The notes beneath the pieces were generated by a model. It was not told the DNA's origin, searched no databases, and saw nothing but the letters and a program-made list of their open reading frames with translations. Position numbers and translations under genes: made by a program. From Pseudomonadota bacterium (GTDB taxonomy: Bacteria > Pseudomonadota > Alphaproteobacteria > Sphingomonadales > Sphingomonadaceae): 64,000 bases of DNA. How positions within the stretch are numbered: position 1 is the stretch's first letter; each line of letters begins with the position of its first letter. Below are positions 47,143 through 54,364 of the stretch, piece by piece. Location of the stretch: the NCBI GenBank assembly GCA_023458055.1, contig JAEXAW010000002.1, positions 124,001-188,000 of the forward strand, written 5' to 3'.

Positions 47143-49040
47143 GCCGCCTTATCCGCCTCGACCTTGACCAGCAAGGCTTCGACCTGCACCTGATCGCCCT
47201 CGGCGGCGTTTAATTCCGCGACCGTGCCATCGAATGGCGCGACGAGGCTATGCTCCATTTTCATCGCTTCCAATGTGAGCAATTTCTGCCCCTTCACCAC
47301 CTTGTCGCCTGCTGCCACCGCGACCGCGATGATCTTGCCCGGCATGGGGGAAAGGATGGCGCCGCTGCCCGCGCCCGCTCCGCCGCCCCCGCCGCGTGGT
47401 TCATAAAGACGGAACGCGCGGTAATCGCCGCCATATTTCATGACCAGCGGGTTCTTGCCCCAATCCTTGAACTTGCGCTTGGGCTTTTTGGTGAGGTCGA
47501 CAACATGGACCTCGCCATGGTCATCAATCAGGCACAGCTCGGCGCGGCCCGGGCCGTTCATGCGGAAGCCCCGGCTGTCGCGCCACGGACGGCCCGGCTT
47601 TTTCTTGGGGAAGAGTTTAAGTTCATCCGCCGCGTGCGCCGCCATATCGGCGAGCGGCAGCTTGGCTTCGAGCAGTTCATCGGCATGGCGGTCGATGAAG
47701 CCGGTGTCGATTTCCGCCGCCCGGAATTCTTTCATCCTGAGCGCGCGGGCGACAAAGCCGAGATTGGTCTTGAGCGGCCAGATCATCGTGCGCTCGCAAA
47801 CTTCCGCGAGCTGGTCAATCGCCTCCCAGCGCGCTTCGGCATGGACGATAATCTTGCCGAGCATCGGGTCATAATAAGGCGTCACCTCGTCATGCCAGTT
47901 GACGCCCATATCATAGCGCGGATCAAGCCCCGGACGCGCACGCGGCAGCTTGAAATGGTCGAGTCGCCCGATGCTTGGCAAGAACCCCTTGGCCGGGTCT
48001 TCGGCATAAAGCCGCGCTTCGATGGCATGGCCGTTAATCGACAATTCTTCCTGTTTGCGCGGAAGCGGTTCTCCGCTCGCGACGCGCAATTGCCATTCGA
48101 CCAGATCCTGTCCGGTAATCTCCTCGGTCACGGGGTGCTCGACCTGGAGCCGTGTGTTCATTTCCATGAACCAGATGCGATCCGCGCGCAGCCCTTCGGA
48201 GGCATCGGCGATGAACTCGATGGTCCCTGCGCCGACATAATCGACCGCGCGCGCCGCATCGGTCGCGGCCTTGCAAACCGCTTGGCGGGTCGCTTCATCC
48301 ATGCCGGGTGCGGGCGCTTCCTCGATCACCTTCTGGTGGCGGCGCTGGAGCGAGCAATCACGCTCGAACAGATGGACGATATTGCCGTGGGTATCGCCGA
48401 ACACCTGCACCTCAATATGGCGGGGCGAGAGGATATATTTTTCGATCAGCACCACATCATTGCCGAACGCGGCCAAAGCCTCGCGCTGGCACGAGGCAAG
48501 CGCCTCGGCGAAATCTTCGGCGCGGTCAACGCGGCGCATCCCCTTGCCGCCCCCGCCCGCGACCGCCTTGATGAGTACGGGGTAACCAATGGCATCGGCT
48601 TCTTTCTGTAGGCGCGCAAGGCTTTGATCCTCGCCAAGATAACCCGGCGTCACGGGCACGCCCGCATCGGCCATGAGTTGTTTCGCCGCGTCTTTCAGCC
48701 CCATCGCGATGATGGACGCCGGGCGGGGCCCCACCCAGATGAGGCCAGCGTCGGTGACGGCCTGAGCAAATTCCGCATTCTCGGACAGGAAACCGTAACC
48801 AGGATGGATCGCCTCCGCGCCGGTTTCTTGAGCGGCGGCAATGATCTTCTCGCCCAACAGATAGGATTCGCGCGCAGACGGAGGCCCGATCAACACCGCC
48901 TCATCGGCCATGCGGACATGGAGCGCACTGGCATCAGCTTCGGAATAGACCGCCGCAGTGCGGATGCCGAGCTTCTTCGCGGTACGGATGATCCGACAGG
49001 CAATCTCGCCACGGTTGGCGATGAGGAGGGATTTGATCAT
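47139..49040 (-). CDS. mccA: Acyl-CoA carboxylase biotin-carrying alpha subunit (probably methylcrotonyl-CoA)
   Basis: The ATP-dependent biotin carboxylase and biotin carrier half of a CoA carboxylase. 633 residues: biotin carboxylase domain 1-445 (SLLIANRGEIACRIIRTAKK, VGPRPASIIAMGLKDAAKQL, KAVAGGGGKGMRRV, FMEMNTRLQVEHPVTEEITG), a middle BT-type domain, and a C-terminal biotinyl domain with the modified Lys in EAMKMEH. The Gly/Ala-rich linker RGGGGGAGAGSGAI precedes the biotinyl domain. The partners upstream (acyl-CoA dehydrogenase, carboxyltransferase) point to leucine degradation rather than propionyl-CoA use. The start codon overlaps the stop of the DUF559 gene (ATGA). Confidence 0.85.
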   Translation of the reverse strand: MIKSLLIANRGEIACRIIRTAKKLGIRTAAVYSEADASALHVRMADEAVLIGPPSARESYLLGEKIIAAAQETGAEAIHPGYGFLSENAEFAQAVTDAGLIWVGPRPASIIAMGLKDAAKQLMADAGVPVTPGYLGEDQSLARLQKEADAIGYPVLIKAVAGGGGKGMRRVDRAEDFAEALASCQREALAAFGNDVVLIEKYILSPRHIEVQVFGDTHGNIVHLFERDCSLQRRHQKVIEEAPAPGMDEATRQAVCKAATDAARAVDYVGAGTIEFIADASEGLRADRIWFMEMNTRLQVEHPVTEEITGQDLVEWQLRVASGEPLPRKQEELSINGHAIEARLYAEDPAKGFLPSIGRLDHFKLPRARPGLDPRYDMGVNWHDEVTPYYDPMLGKIIVHAEARWEAIDQLAEVCERTMIWPLKTNLGFVARALRMKEFRAAEIDTGFIDRHADELLEAKLPLADMAAHAADELKLFPKKKPGRPWRDSRGFRMNGPGRAELCLIDDHGEVHVVDLTKKPKRKFKDWGKNPLVMKYGGDYRAFRLYEPRGGGGGAGAGSGAILSPMPGKIIAVAVAAGDKVVKGQKLLTLEAMKMEHSLVAPFDGTVAELNAAEGDQVQVEALLVKVEADKAA

Positions 49041-49462
49041 ATTTCCGTCTTTCCAAATTCCTCCCCGGAACGGGGAGGGGGACCATCCGAAGGATGGTGG
49101 AGGGGATTACGCGCGCGACACTGATCCATCAGATACACTATCACGCCGTCCATATTATTGAGCACGTCGCGCGCAGCAATCCGAACGGTGGCATAGCCGC
49201 TCGCAGCCAGCCATTTGTCGCGCTTGATATCCTGAAAGTGGCGGTCTTCGCCATCATGTGCCGCGCCATCAATTTCAATCGCGAGCTTTGCGCTCATACA
49301 GACAAAGTCTAGGATATAAACGCCTGCTGCATGCTGGCGCCGGAATTTATAGCCACCGGGGCGTTTCTTTAATTCGCGCCACAACAATCCTTCCGGCAAG
49401 GACAATTGCTTGCGCAATTCGCGCGCGCGGACGACAGTGCGAGATGTCCCGGTTAGCGCCAC
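49037..49462 (-). CDS. DUF559 (Vsr-like) endonuclease, copy A, inside inverted arms
   Basis: About 141 residues from GTG 49462, which has GGAGGGG at ideal spacing supplied by the inner end of the flanking repeat. The DUF559 core is RELRKQLSLPEGLLWRELKK, YKFRRQHAAGVYILDFVCMS, AKLAIEIDGAAHDGEDRHFQ, then DIKRDKWLAASGYATVRIAA. Asp in ILDFVC and Glu/Asp in AIEIDG fit a PD-(D/E)xK-like nuclease. The last residues ([20 protein letters not shown]) are translated from the left arm, and the TGA overlaps the mccA ATG. The gene therefore lies in the operon and couples to mccA. Confidence 0.8.
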   Translation of the reverse strand: MALTGTSRTVVRARELRKQLSLPEGLLWRELKKRPGGYKFRRQHAAGVYILDFVCMSAKLAIEIDGAAHDGEDRHFQDIKRDKWLAASGYATVRIAARDVLNNMDGVIVYLMDQCRARNPLHHPSDGPPPRSGEEFGKTEI

Positions 49463-49523
49463 GCAATCCCCTCCACCCCGCTGCTGCGCAGCGCGGTCCC
49501 CCTCCCCGTTCCGTGGAGGAATT
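49056..49523. mobile_element. DUF559 unit A: nuclease gene between inverted ~55-bp arms
   Basis: Left arm 49056-49108 and right arm 49465-49523, inverted relative to each other, bracket a single DUF559 core. Each arm reads AATTCCTCC, a constant hairpin closed by GGGGAGGGGGACC, a variable hairpin, then GGTGGAGGGGATT. The variable hairpins are ATCC-GAA-GGAT (left) and CGCTGC-GCA-GCAGCG (right). Overall length is 468 bp, almost that of unit B (474 bp). No target-site duplication is obvious. The unit lies between mccB and mccA. Confidence 0.75.
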
Positions 49524-49540
49524 GTTCGCGGCATACACCA

Positions 49541-49593
49541 AATTCCTCCCCGGCACGGGGAGGTGGCGCGCCATAGGCGTGACGGAGGGGATT
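49541..49593. repeat. Solitary second-type arm next to unit A
   Basis: AATTCCTCCCCGGCACGGGG followed by AGGTGGCGCGCC, a short tip, GGCGTGACGGAGGGGATT. It has the second-type layout (GAGGTGGC..GCGTGACGGAGGGG), like the left arm at 36074. It lies 17 bp outside unit A, at the 3' end of mccB. Confidence 0.8.
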
Positions 49594-49610
49594 GAGGACG
49601 CGACCCATCC

Positions 49611-51212
49611 TCACATCCGAAACACCCCAAAACGTGGCGCATCCTCTATCGGTGCTTCCAAACACACGCCCAGCGCCAATCCCAGCACATCGCGTGTCTG
49701 CGCCGGGTCTATAATGCCGTCATCCCACAGCCGTGCGGTCGCGTGATACGGGCTACCTTGCGCTTCGTAATCCTCGCGGATCGGTTGTTTGAAGGCCTCC
49801 GCCTCCTCCGGCGTCCACTTGTCCGCGTCGCGGTGGACCGTTGCCAGCACGCTGGCCGCCTGTTCTCCGCCCATCACGCTAATCCGGCTGTTGGGCCAGC
49901 TGAACAGGAAGCGCGGCGAATAGGCCCGCCCGCACATGCCGTAATTGCCTGCGCCAAAGCTGCCGCCGATGAGGACGGTGATCTTGGGGACGCTCGCGGT
50001 TGCGACTGCTGTCACCAATTTGGCGCCATGTTTGGCGATGCCCTCCGCTTCATATTTGCCGCCGACCATAAAGCCCGAGATATTCTGCAAAAACAGCAAC
50101 GGAATGCGGCGCTGGCAGGCGAGCTCGATAAAGTGCGCGCCCTTGACCGCGCTTTCTGAAAACAGGACGCCATTGTTGGCGAGGATCGCCACCGGCATCC
50201 CCCAGATATGCGCGAATCCGCAGACGAGGCTCGCCCCGTACAGCGCCTTAAACTCGTGAAATTCGCTGCCATCAACGATCCGCGCAATCACCTCATGCAC
50301 ATCATAAGGCGCGCGCACGTCGGTGGGGATTATGCCGTATAATTCCTTGGGATTATATTTGGGCGGGCGCGCCTCGATCAGCGTGAGGTCGGTCATATGA
50401 CGTGGGCCAAGGTGCGACACGATGTCGCGCACGATGGTGAGCGCATGCTCGTCATTATCAGCGAGATGGTCGACTACCCCAGATTTGCGCGCATGAAGAT
50501 CGCCGCCGCCCAGATCTTCGGCGCTGATTTCCTCGCCCGTCGCGGCCTTGACCAGTGGCGGACCCGCGAGGAAGATCGTGCCCTGATTGCGCACCATCAC
50601 GCTTTCGTCCGACATGGCTGGGACATAAGCGCCGCCCGCAGTGCAGCTTCCCATCACGCAGGCAATTTGCGGGACGCCCTTAGCCGACATATTGGCCTGA
50701 TTGAAAAAGATGCGGCCAAAATGGTCGCGGTCGGGGAAGACCTCGGCCTGATGCGGCAGGTTCGCGCCGCCGGAGTCCACTAGATAGATGCACGGCAAGC
50801 GATTGGCCTCGGCAATTTCCTGCGCGCGCAAATGCTTTTTGACCGTCATTGGATAATAAGTGCCGCCCTTAACCGTCGCGTCGTTGGCGACGATCATGCA
50901 CTGGCGACCGGAAACGCGCCCGATAGCGGCGATCATCCCCGCGCCGGGAACCTCGCCATCATAAAGATCGCATGCGGCGAGCTGCCCGATTTCGAGCAGC
51001 GGCGAACCGGGGTCAAGCAGACGCTCGACGCGTTCGCGGGGGAGAAGTTTGCCGCGCGCGGTGTGACGTTCGCGGGATTTCTCATTGCCGCCAAGTGCGG
51101 CTTCACGCACGCGGGCGTAGAGTTCATCGCGCAGGCCTTTATTGTGCGCGTAATTGGCTTGGTAAGCCTCGCTCTCGCGGTCGATTTTGGTGTCGAGAAT
51201 GGGGGCGGTCAT
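49611..51212 (-). CDS. mccB: Acyl-CoA carboxylase carboxyltransferase beta subunit (probably methylcrotonyl-CoA)
   Basis: Transfers carboxyl from biotin to the acyl-CoA. 533 residues, of the methylcrotonyl-CoA carboxylase beta type: the N-terminal crotonase-like half has [40 protein letters not shown], and the C-terminal half has [40 protein letters not shown] and [14 protein letters not shown] start at ATG 51212, behind AGGA that belongs to the outer end of a repeat arm. A longer frame to 51287 would run through that arm. The start overlaps the stop of DUF559 copy B by four bases. Confidence 0.88.
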   Translation of the reverse strand: MTAPILDTKIDRESEAYQANYAHNKGLRDELYARVREAALGGNEKSRERHTARGKLLPRERVERLLDPGSPLLEIGQLAACDLYDGEVPGAGMIAAIGRVSGRQCMIVANDATVKGGTYYPMTVKKHLRAQEIAEANRLPCIYLVDSGGANLPHQAEVFPDRDHFGRIFFNQANMSAKGVPQIACVMGSCTAGGAYVPAMSDESVMVRNQGTIFLAGPPLVKAATGEEISAEDLGGGDLHARKSGVVDHLADNDEHALTIVRDIVSHLGPRHMTDLTLIEARPPKYNPKELYGIIPTDVRAPYDVHEVIARIVDGSEFHEFKALYGASLVCGFAHIWGMPVAILANNGVLFSESAVKGAHFIELACQRRIPLLFLQNISGFMVGGKYEAEGIAKHGAKLVTAVATASVPKITVLIGGSFGAGNYGMCGRAYSPRFLFSWPNSRISVMGGEQAASVLATVHRDADKWTPEEAEAFKQPIREDYEAQGSPYHATARLWDDGIIDPAQTRDVLGLALGVCLEAPIEDAPRFGVFRM

Positions 51213-51697
51213 ATTAGTTCCTCCCCGGCACGGGGAGGGGGACCGTCCGCGCCAGCGGATGGTGTAGGGGGCCCAGCCTCTCGGCAAGCCATAACGATAC
51301 CCACCAAAACATTATCCATATGCTTCAACACCTGCTCTGCTGATATGCGCAAGATACGAAATCCTCTCTCAGTCATTATCTGATCGCGCTCAAAGTCGTG
51401 TTGCGGTTGATTGCCGCGATTATGAATCTCTCCGTCAACTTCAAGTATGAGCCGGGTTTGTGTGCAAGCGAAATCGGCAACATACGGCGCGACCGGAAAC
51501 TGCCGCCGGAACTTGAATCCGCCCGGACGCTTGCGTAGCTCCTGCCATAACAAGACTTCCGGCAAGGTCATCTCCTTGCGTAATCGACGCGCGCGTTTGA
51601 CCGTCTTGATCGGATTGATGAGGATAGCTGGGCCCCCTCCACCACCAGCCTGTGGCTGGCGGTCCCCCTCCCCGTTCCGGGGAGGAATTTCACTCAC
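51209..51697 (-). CDS. DUF559 (Vsr-like) endonuclease, copy B, inside inverted arms
   Basis: 162 residues from GTG 51697, which overlaps the acyl-CoA dehydrogenase stop by four bases (GTGA); no start codon occurs between the arm and the domain, so the leader [20 protein letters not shown] is read from the right arm. The core is [60 protein letters not shown], then [20 protein letters not shown], with Asp in VADFACT and Glu/Asp in LEVDGEIH as likely active-site residues. The tail [13 protein letters not shown] comes from the left arm, and its TGA overlaps the mccB ATG. Confidence 0.8.
   Translation of the reverse strand: MSEIPPRNGEGDRQPQAGGGGGPAILINPIKTVKRARRLRKEMTLPEVLLWQELRKRPGGFKFRRQFPVAPYVADFACTQTRLILEVDGEIHNRGNQPQHDFERDQIMTERGFRILRISAEQVLKHMDNVLVGIVMACREAGPPTPSAGADGPPPRAGEELI
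51216..51689. mobile_element. DUF559 unit B: nuclease gene between inverted ~62-bp arms
   Basis: Left arm 51216-51277 and right arm 51627-51689 are inverted and align along their full length, from TTCCTCCCCGG at the outer ends to AGGGGGCCCAGC at the inner ends. They differ mainly in the central hairpin (GTCCGC-GCCA-GCGGAT against GCCAGCC-ACA-GGCTGGT). Total 474 bp, between the acyl-CoA dehydrogenase gene and mccB. Together with unit A this gives the order ivd, B, mccB, A, mccA. Confidence 0.75.
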
Positions 51698-52854
51698 ATC
51701 CCCGCCCCCACCAACTCGCGCCCGATCAGCATGCGGCGGATTTCATTCGTCCCCGCGCCAATATCCAACAGCTTGGCATCGCGCATATAGCGTTCGACCG
51801 GCCAGTCCTTGGTGTAACCCGCGCCGCCCAAGGCTTGCACCGCTTCATTGGCGACCTTCACCGCATTCTCGCTCGCGAGCAAAATCGCGCCCGCCGCGTC
51901 AAACCGCGTGGTCTGGCCCGCATCACACGCCTTGGCCACTTGGTACACATAGGCCCGCGCGCTATTTAACGCGACATACATGTCCGCAACCTTCGCTTGC
52001 ATCAATTGAAACGACCCAATCGGCTGGCCGAATTGTTTGCGTTCGCGCACATAGGGGAGCACCGTGTCGAGGCACGCCTGCATGATGCCAAGCTGGATGC
52101 CGGAGAGCACGACGCGTTCATAATCGAGGCCGCTCATCAGCACGCCGACGCCGCCGTTCAGCGGCCCCATGACATTTTCTTCCGGCACCTCGCAATCGTT
52201 GAACACCAGTTCCGCCGTGGGGCTGCCGCGCATCCCGACCTTGTCGATCTTCTGCCCGATGCTGAACCCTGGCATGTCCTTTTCGATGAGGAACGCCGTG
52301 ATGCCGCGGCTGCCCTCGCCCGTCTTGGCATAGACGACGAGCGTATCGGCATAAGCTGCGTTGGTGATCCAGAATTTGGTGCCATTGAGGACATAGCGGT
52401 CGCCCTTGGCGTCGGCGCGCAATTTCATCGAGACCACGTCCGACCCTGCCCCCGCTTCCGACATGGCGAGGCTGCCGACATGCTCGCCCGAAATCAGTTT
52501 GGGGAGATATTTGGCCTTTTGTTCGGCATTGCCCCAGCGGCGGATCTGGTTGACGCACAGGTTCGAGTGCGCGCCATAGGAAAGCCCAATCGAGGCCGAC
52601 GCGCGGCTCACTTCTTCACACGCGATGACATGCTCAAGATAGCCAAGTCCGAGCCCGCCAAATTCTTCCTCGACCGTGATGCCGTGGAGGCCCAGTTCGC
52701 CCATCGCGGTCCACAACTCCTCGCGCGGAAACCAGTCGTCGGCGTCAATCCTGGCGGCGAGCGGCGCGATTCTATCCGCCGCGAATTTAGCCGTGGTATC
52801 GCGGATCGCATCGGCCATCTCGCCGAGTTGAAAATCAAGGGCGGGCGCGGTCAT
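51694..52854 (-). CDS. ivd: Acyl-CoA dehydrogenase, probably isovaleryl-CoA dehydrogenase
   Basis: FAD enzyme that oxidises isovaleryl-CoA to 3-methylcrotonyl-CoA, the substrate of the carboxylase encoded downstream. 386 residues from ATG 52854, with GAGG nine bases upstream; the ATG at 52863 has no spacing for it. Family segments are [40 protein letters not shown], and the isovaleryl-type catalytic Glu in [11 protein letters not shown]. The C-terminus has [20 protein letters not shown] and [16 protein letters not shown]. Substrate choice is inferred from the neighbours and the catalytic-Glu position. Confidence 0.85.
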   Translation of the reverse strand: MTAPALDFQLGEMADAIRDTTAKFAADRIAPLAARIDADDWFPREELWTAMGELGLHGITVEEEFGGLGLGYLEHVIACEEVSRASASIGLSYGAHSNLCVNQIRRWGNAEQKAKYLPKLISGEHVGSLAMSEAGAGSDVVSMKLRADAKGDRYVLNGTKFWITNAAYADTLVVYAKTGEGSRGITAFLIEKDMPGFSIGQKIDKVGMRGSPTAELVFNDCEVPEENVMGPLNGGVGVLMSGLDYERVVLSGIQLGIMQACLDTVLPYVRERKQFGQPIGSFQLMQAKVADMYVALNSARAYVYQVAKACDAGQTTRFDAAGAILLASENAVKVANEAVQALGGAGYTKDWPVERYMRDAKLLDIGAGTNEIRRMLIGRELVGAGM

Positions 52855-52960
52855 GAAAGGCATCCTCTGTCTGGCTTTGTAATATTATTGCCGACCTAGC
52901 AGAGTTAGGGGGAATTGCGGAAGGGGGGAATTGGGGGTAGGCATCAAAGCAAATCAACAT

Positions 52961-53054
52961 TCGTCATTCCCGCGAAAGCGGGAATCGATCACCCGAGAGG
53001 TCGTGTAAAGCGAAAGGCCCGGTGATGGATCCCCGATCAAGTCGGGGATGACGA
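52961..53054. repeat. 94-bp paired palindromic element, copy 2
   Basis: Starts TCGTCATTCCCGCGAAAGCG and ends AAGTCGGGGATGACGA, with inner GATCACC and GGTGATGGATC. It has the same length and plan as copy 1 at 12333-12426; the hairpin tips differ (CCCGC..GCGGG here against GCCCGA..TCGGGC there). Its right end contains an ATG that would extend the thiolase frame but is probably not used. Confidence 0.85.
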
Positions 53055-53077
53055 CAGTTTTTAAGGACAGCCGTCTC

Positions 53078-54271
53078 GTGACCACCACCGCCTCCGACCC
53101 CATCGTCATCCTCTCCTTTGCGCGCACGCCGATGGGGAGTTTCCAAGGATCGCTTTCGGGTGCCTCGGCAACCGAACTCGGCGCAACCGCGGTCAAAGCG
53201 GCGGTCGAGCGCGCTGGCGTTGCGGGCGAGGATATTGAGCGCATCTATATGGGATGCGTGCTTCCAGCTGGGCTTGGCCAGGCCCCGGCACGGCAAGCGG
53301 CGCTCAAAGCCGGCCTGCCCCAATCGGTCGAAGCGACCACGGTCAACAAGATGTGCGGCTCCGGCATGCAGGCTGCGATCATGGGCGCCGAAGCCTTGGG
53401 CTCGGGCGCGGTCGATATGATCATCGCGGGCGGCATGGAATCGATGACCAACGCGCCCTACTTGCTCGCCAAGCACAGAGGCGGCGCGCGCATCGGCCAT
53501 GACCGCATCATGGACTCGATGTTCCTGGATGGCCTTGAAGACGCTTATGAGCCGGGCCGCGCGATGGGGAGCTTTGCGGAAGAAACCGCAGGCGAATATC
53601 AGTTCAGCCGCCACGATCAGGACGCCTATGCCATCGCCTCCTTGAGCCGCGCGCAGGATGCACAGGAAAAGGGCCTGTTCGACCTCGAAATCGTCCCCGT
53701 AACGATTCAGGGCCGCAAGGGCGAAGAGGTCGTCACCCGCGATGAACAACCGCCCAAGGGCGATGTCACCAAAATCCCGACGCTGAAGCCTGCTTTCGCC
53801 AAGGACGGCACGATCACCGCCGCTAACGCCTCATCGATTTCGGACGGCGCGGCGGCGCTGGTGATGACCCGCGAAAGCGTTGCCGACGCCAAAGGGCTAA
53901 AGCCGATCGCGCGGATCGTCGCGACCGCCGCGCACGCCCATGAGCCCGCGAAATTCACTACAGCGCCCGTCAAGGCTATCGAGAAGGTGCTCGACAAGGC
54001 TGGCTGGGCACTCGCCGACGTCGATCTGTTTGAAGTCAACGAAGCCTTCGCCGTAGTCGCAATGATCGCGATGCGTGACCTTGGCATCCCCCACGACAAG
54101 ATCAACGTTCATGGCGGCGCCACCGCCCTCGGCCACCCCATCGGGGCAAGTGGCGCGCGGATCATGGCAACACTGATTGCCTCGCTGCAAACCCACGGCA
54201 AAAAGCGCGGCATTGCGAGCCTCTGCATCGGCGGGGGTGAGGCTACGGCGGTGGCGGTGGAGTTGGTGTAA
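53078..54271 (+). CDS. Acetyl-CoA C-acetyltransferase (thiolase)
   Basis: Condenses or cleaves acetoacetyl-CoA. I use GTG 53078 (AAGGAC nine bases before), giving 397 residues; the ATG 53048 lies in the repeat. The catalytic residues are Cys in TVNKMCGSGMQAA near residue 90, His in GGATALGHPIGASGA, and Cys in SLCIGGGEATA. Leucine breakdown ends in acetoacetate and acetyl-CoA, so the gene may complete that pathway, although it is divergent from the carboxylase operon. A role in polyhydroxybutyrate or ketone metabolism is equally possible. Confidence 0.9.
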   Translation: MTTTASDPIVILSFARTPMGSFQGSLSGASATELGATAVKAAVERAGVAGEDIERIYMGCVLPAGLGQAPARQAALKAGLPQSVEATTVNKMCGSGMQAAIMGAEALGSGAVDMIIAGGMESMTNAPYLLAKHRGGARIGHDRIMDSMFLDGLEDAYEPGRAMGSFAEETAGEYQFSRHDQDAYAIASLSRAQDAQEKGLFDLEIVPVTIQGRKGEEVVTRDEQPPKGDVTKIPTLKPAFAKDGTITAANASSISDGAAALVMTRESVADAKGLKPIARIVATAAHAHEPAKFTTAPVKAIEKVLDKAGWALADVDLFEVNEAFAVVAMIAMRDLGIPHDKINVHGGATALGHPIGASGARIMATLIASLQTHGKKRGIASLCIGGGEATAVAVELV

Positions 54272-54364
54272 CTACCGACCACCAAGAGCGCATTGATCGC
54301 GTCGGTCTTTTGGGCTCAAGGCTCTGAGCGCTGTTAGGAGCGTCGAGAGCCTTGAGGCATGGTC

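Noticed and set aside
49280..51690. A CRISPR-like array made by the repeated GGGGAGG arms
   Set aside because: The repeats are inverted, irregularly spaced and internally palindromic, and no unique spacers of constant length separate them.
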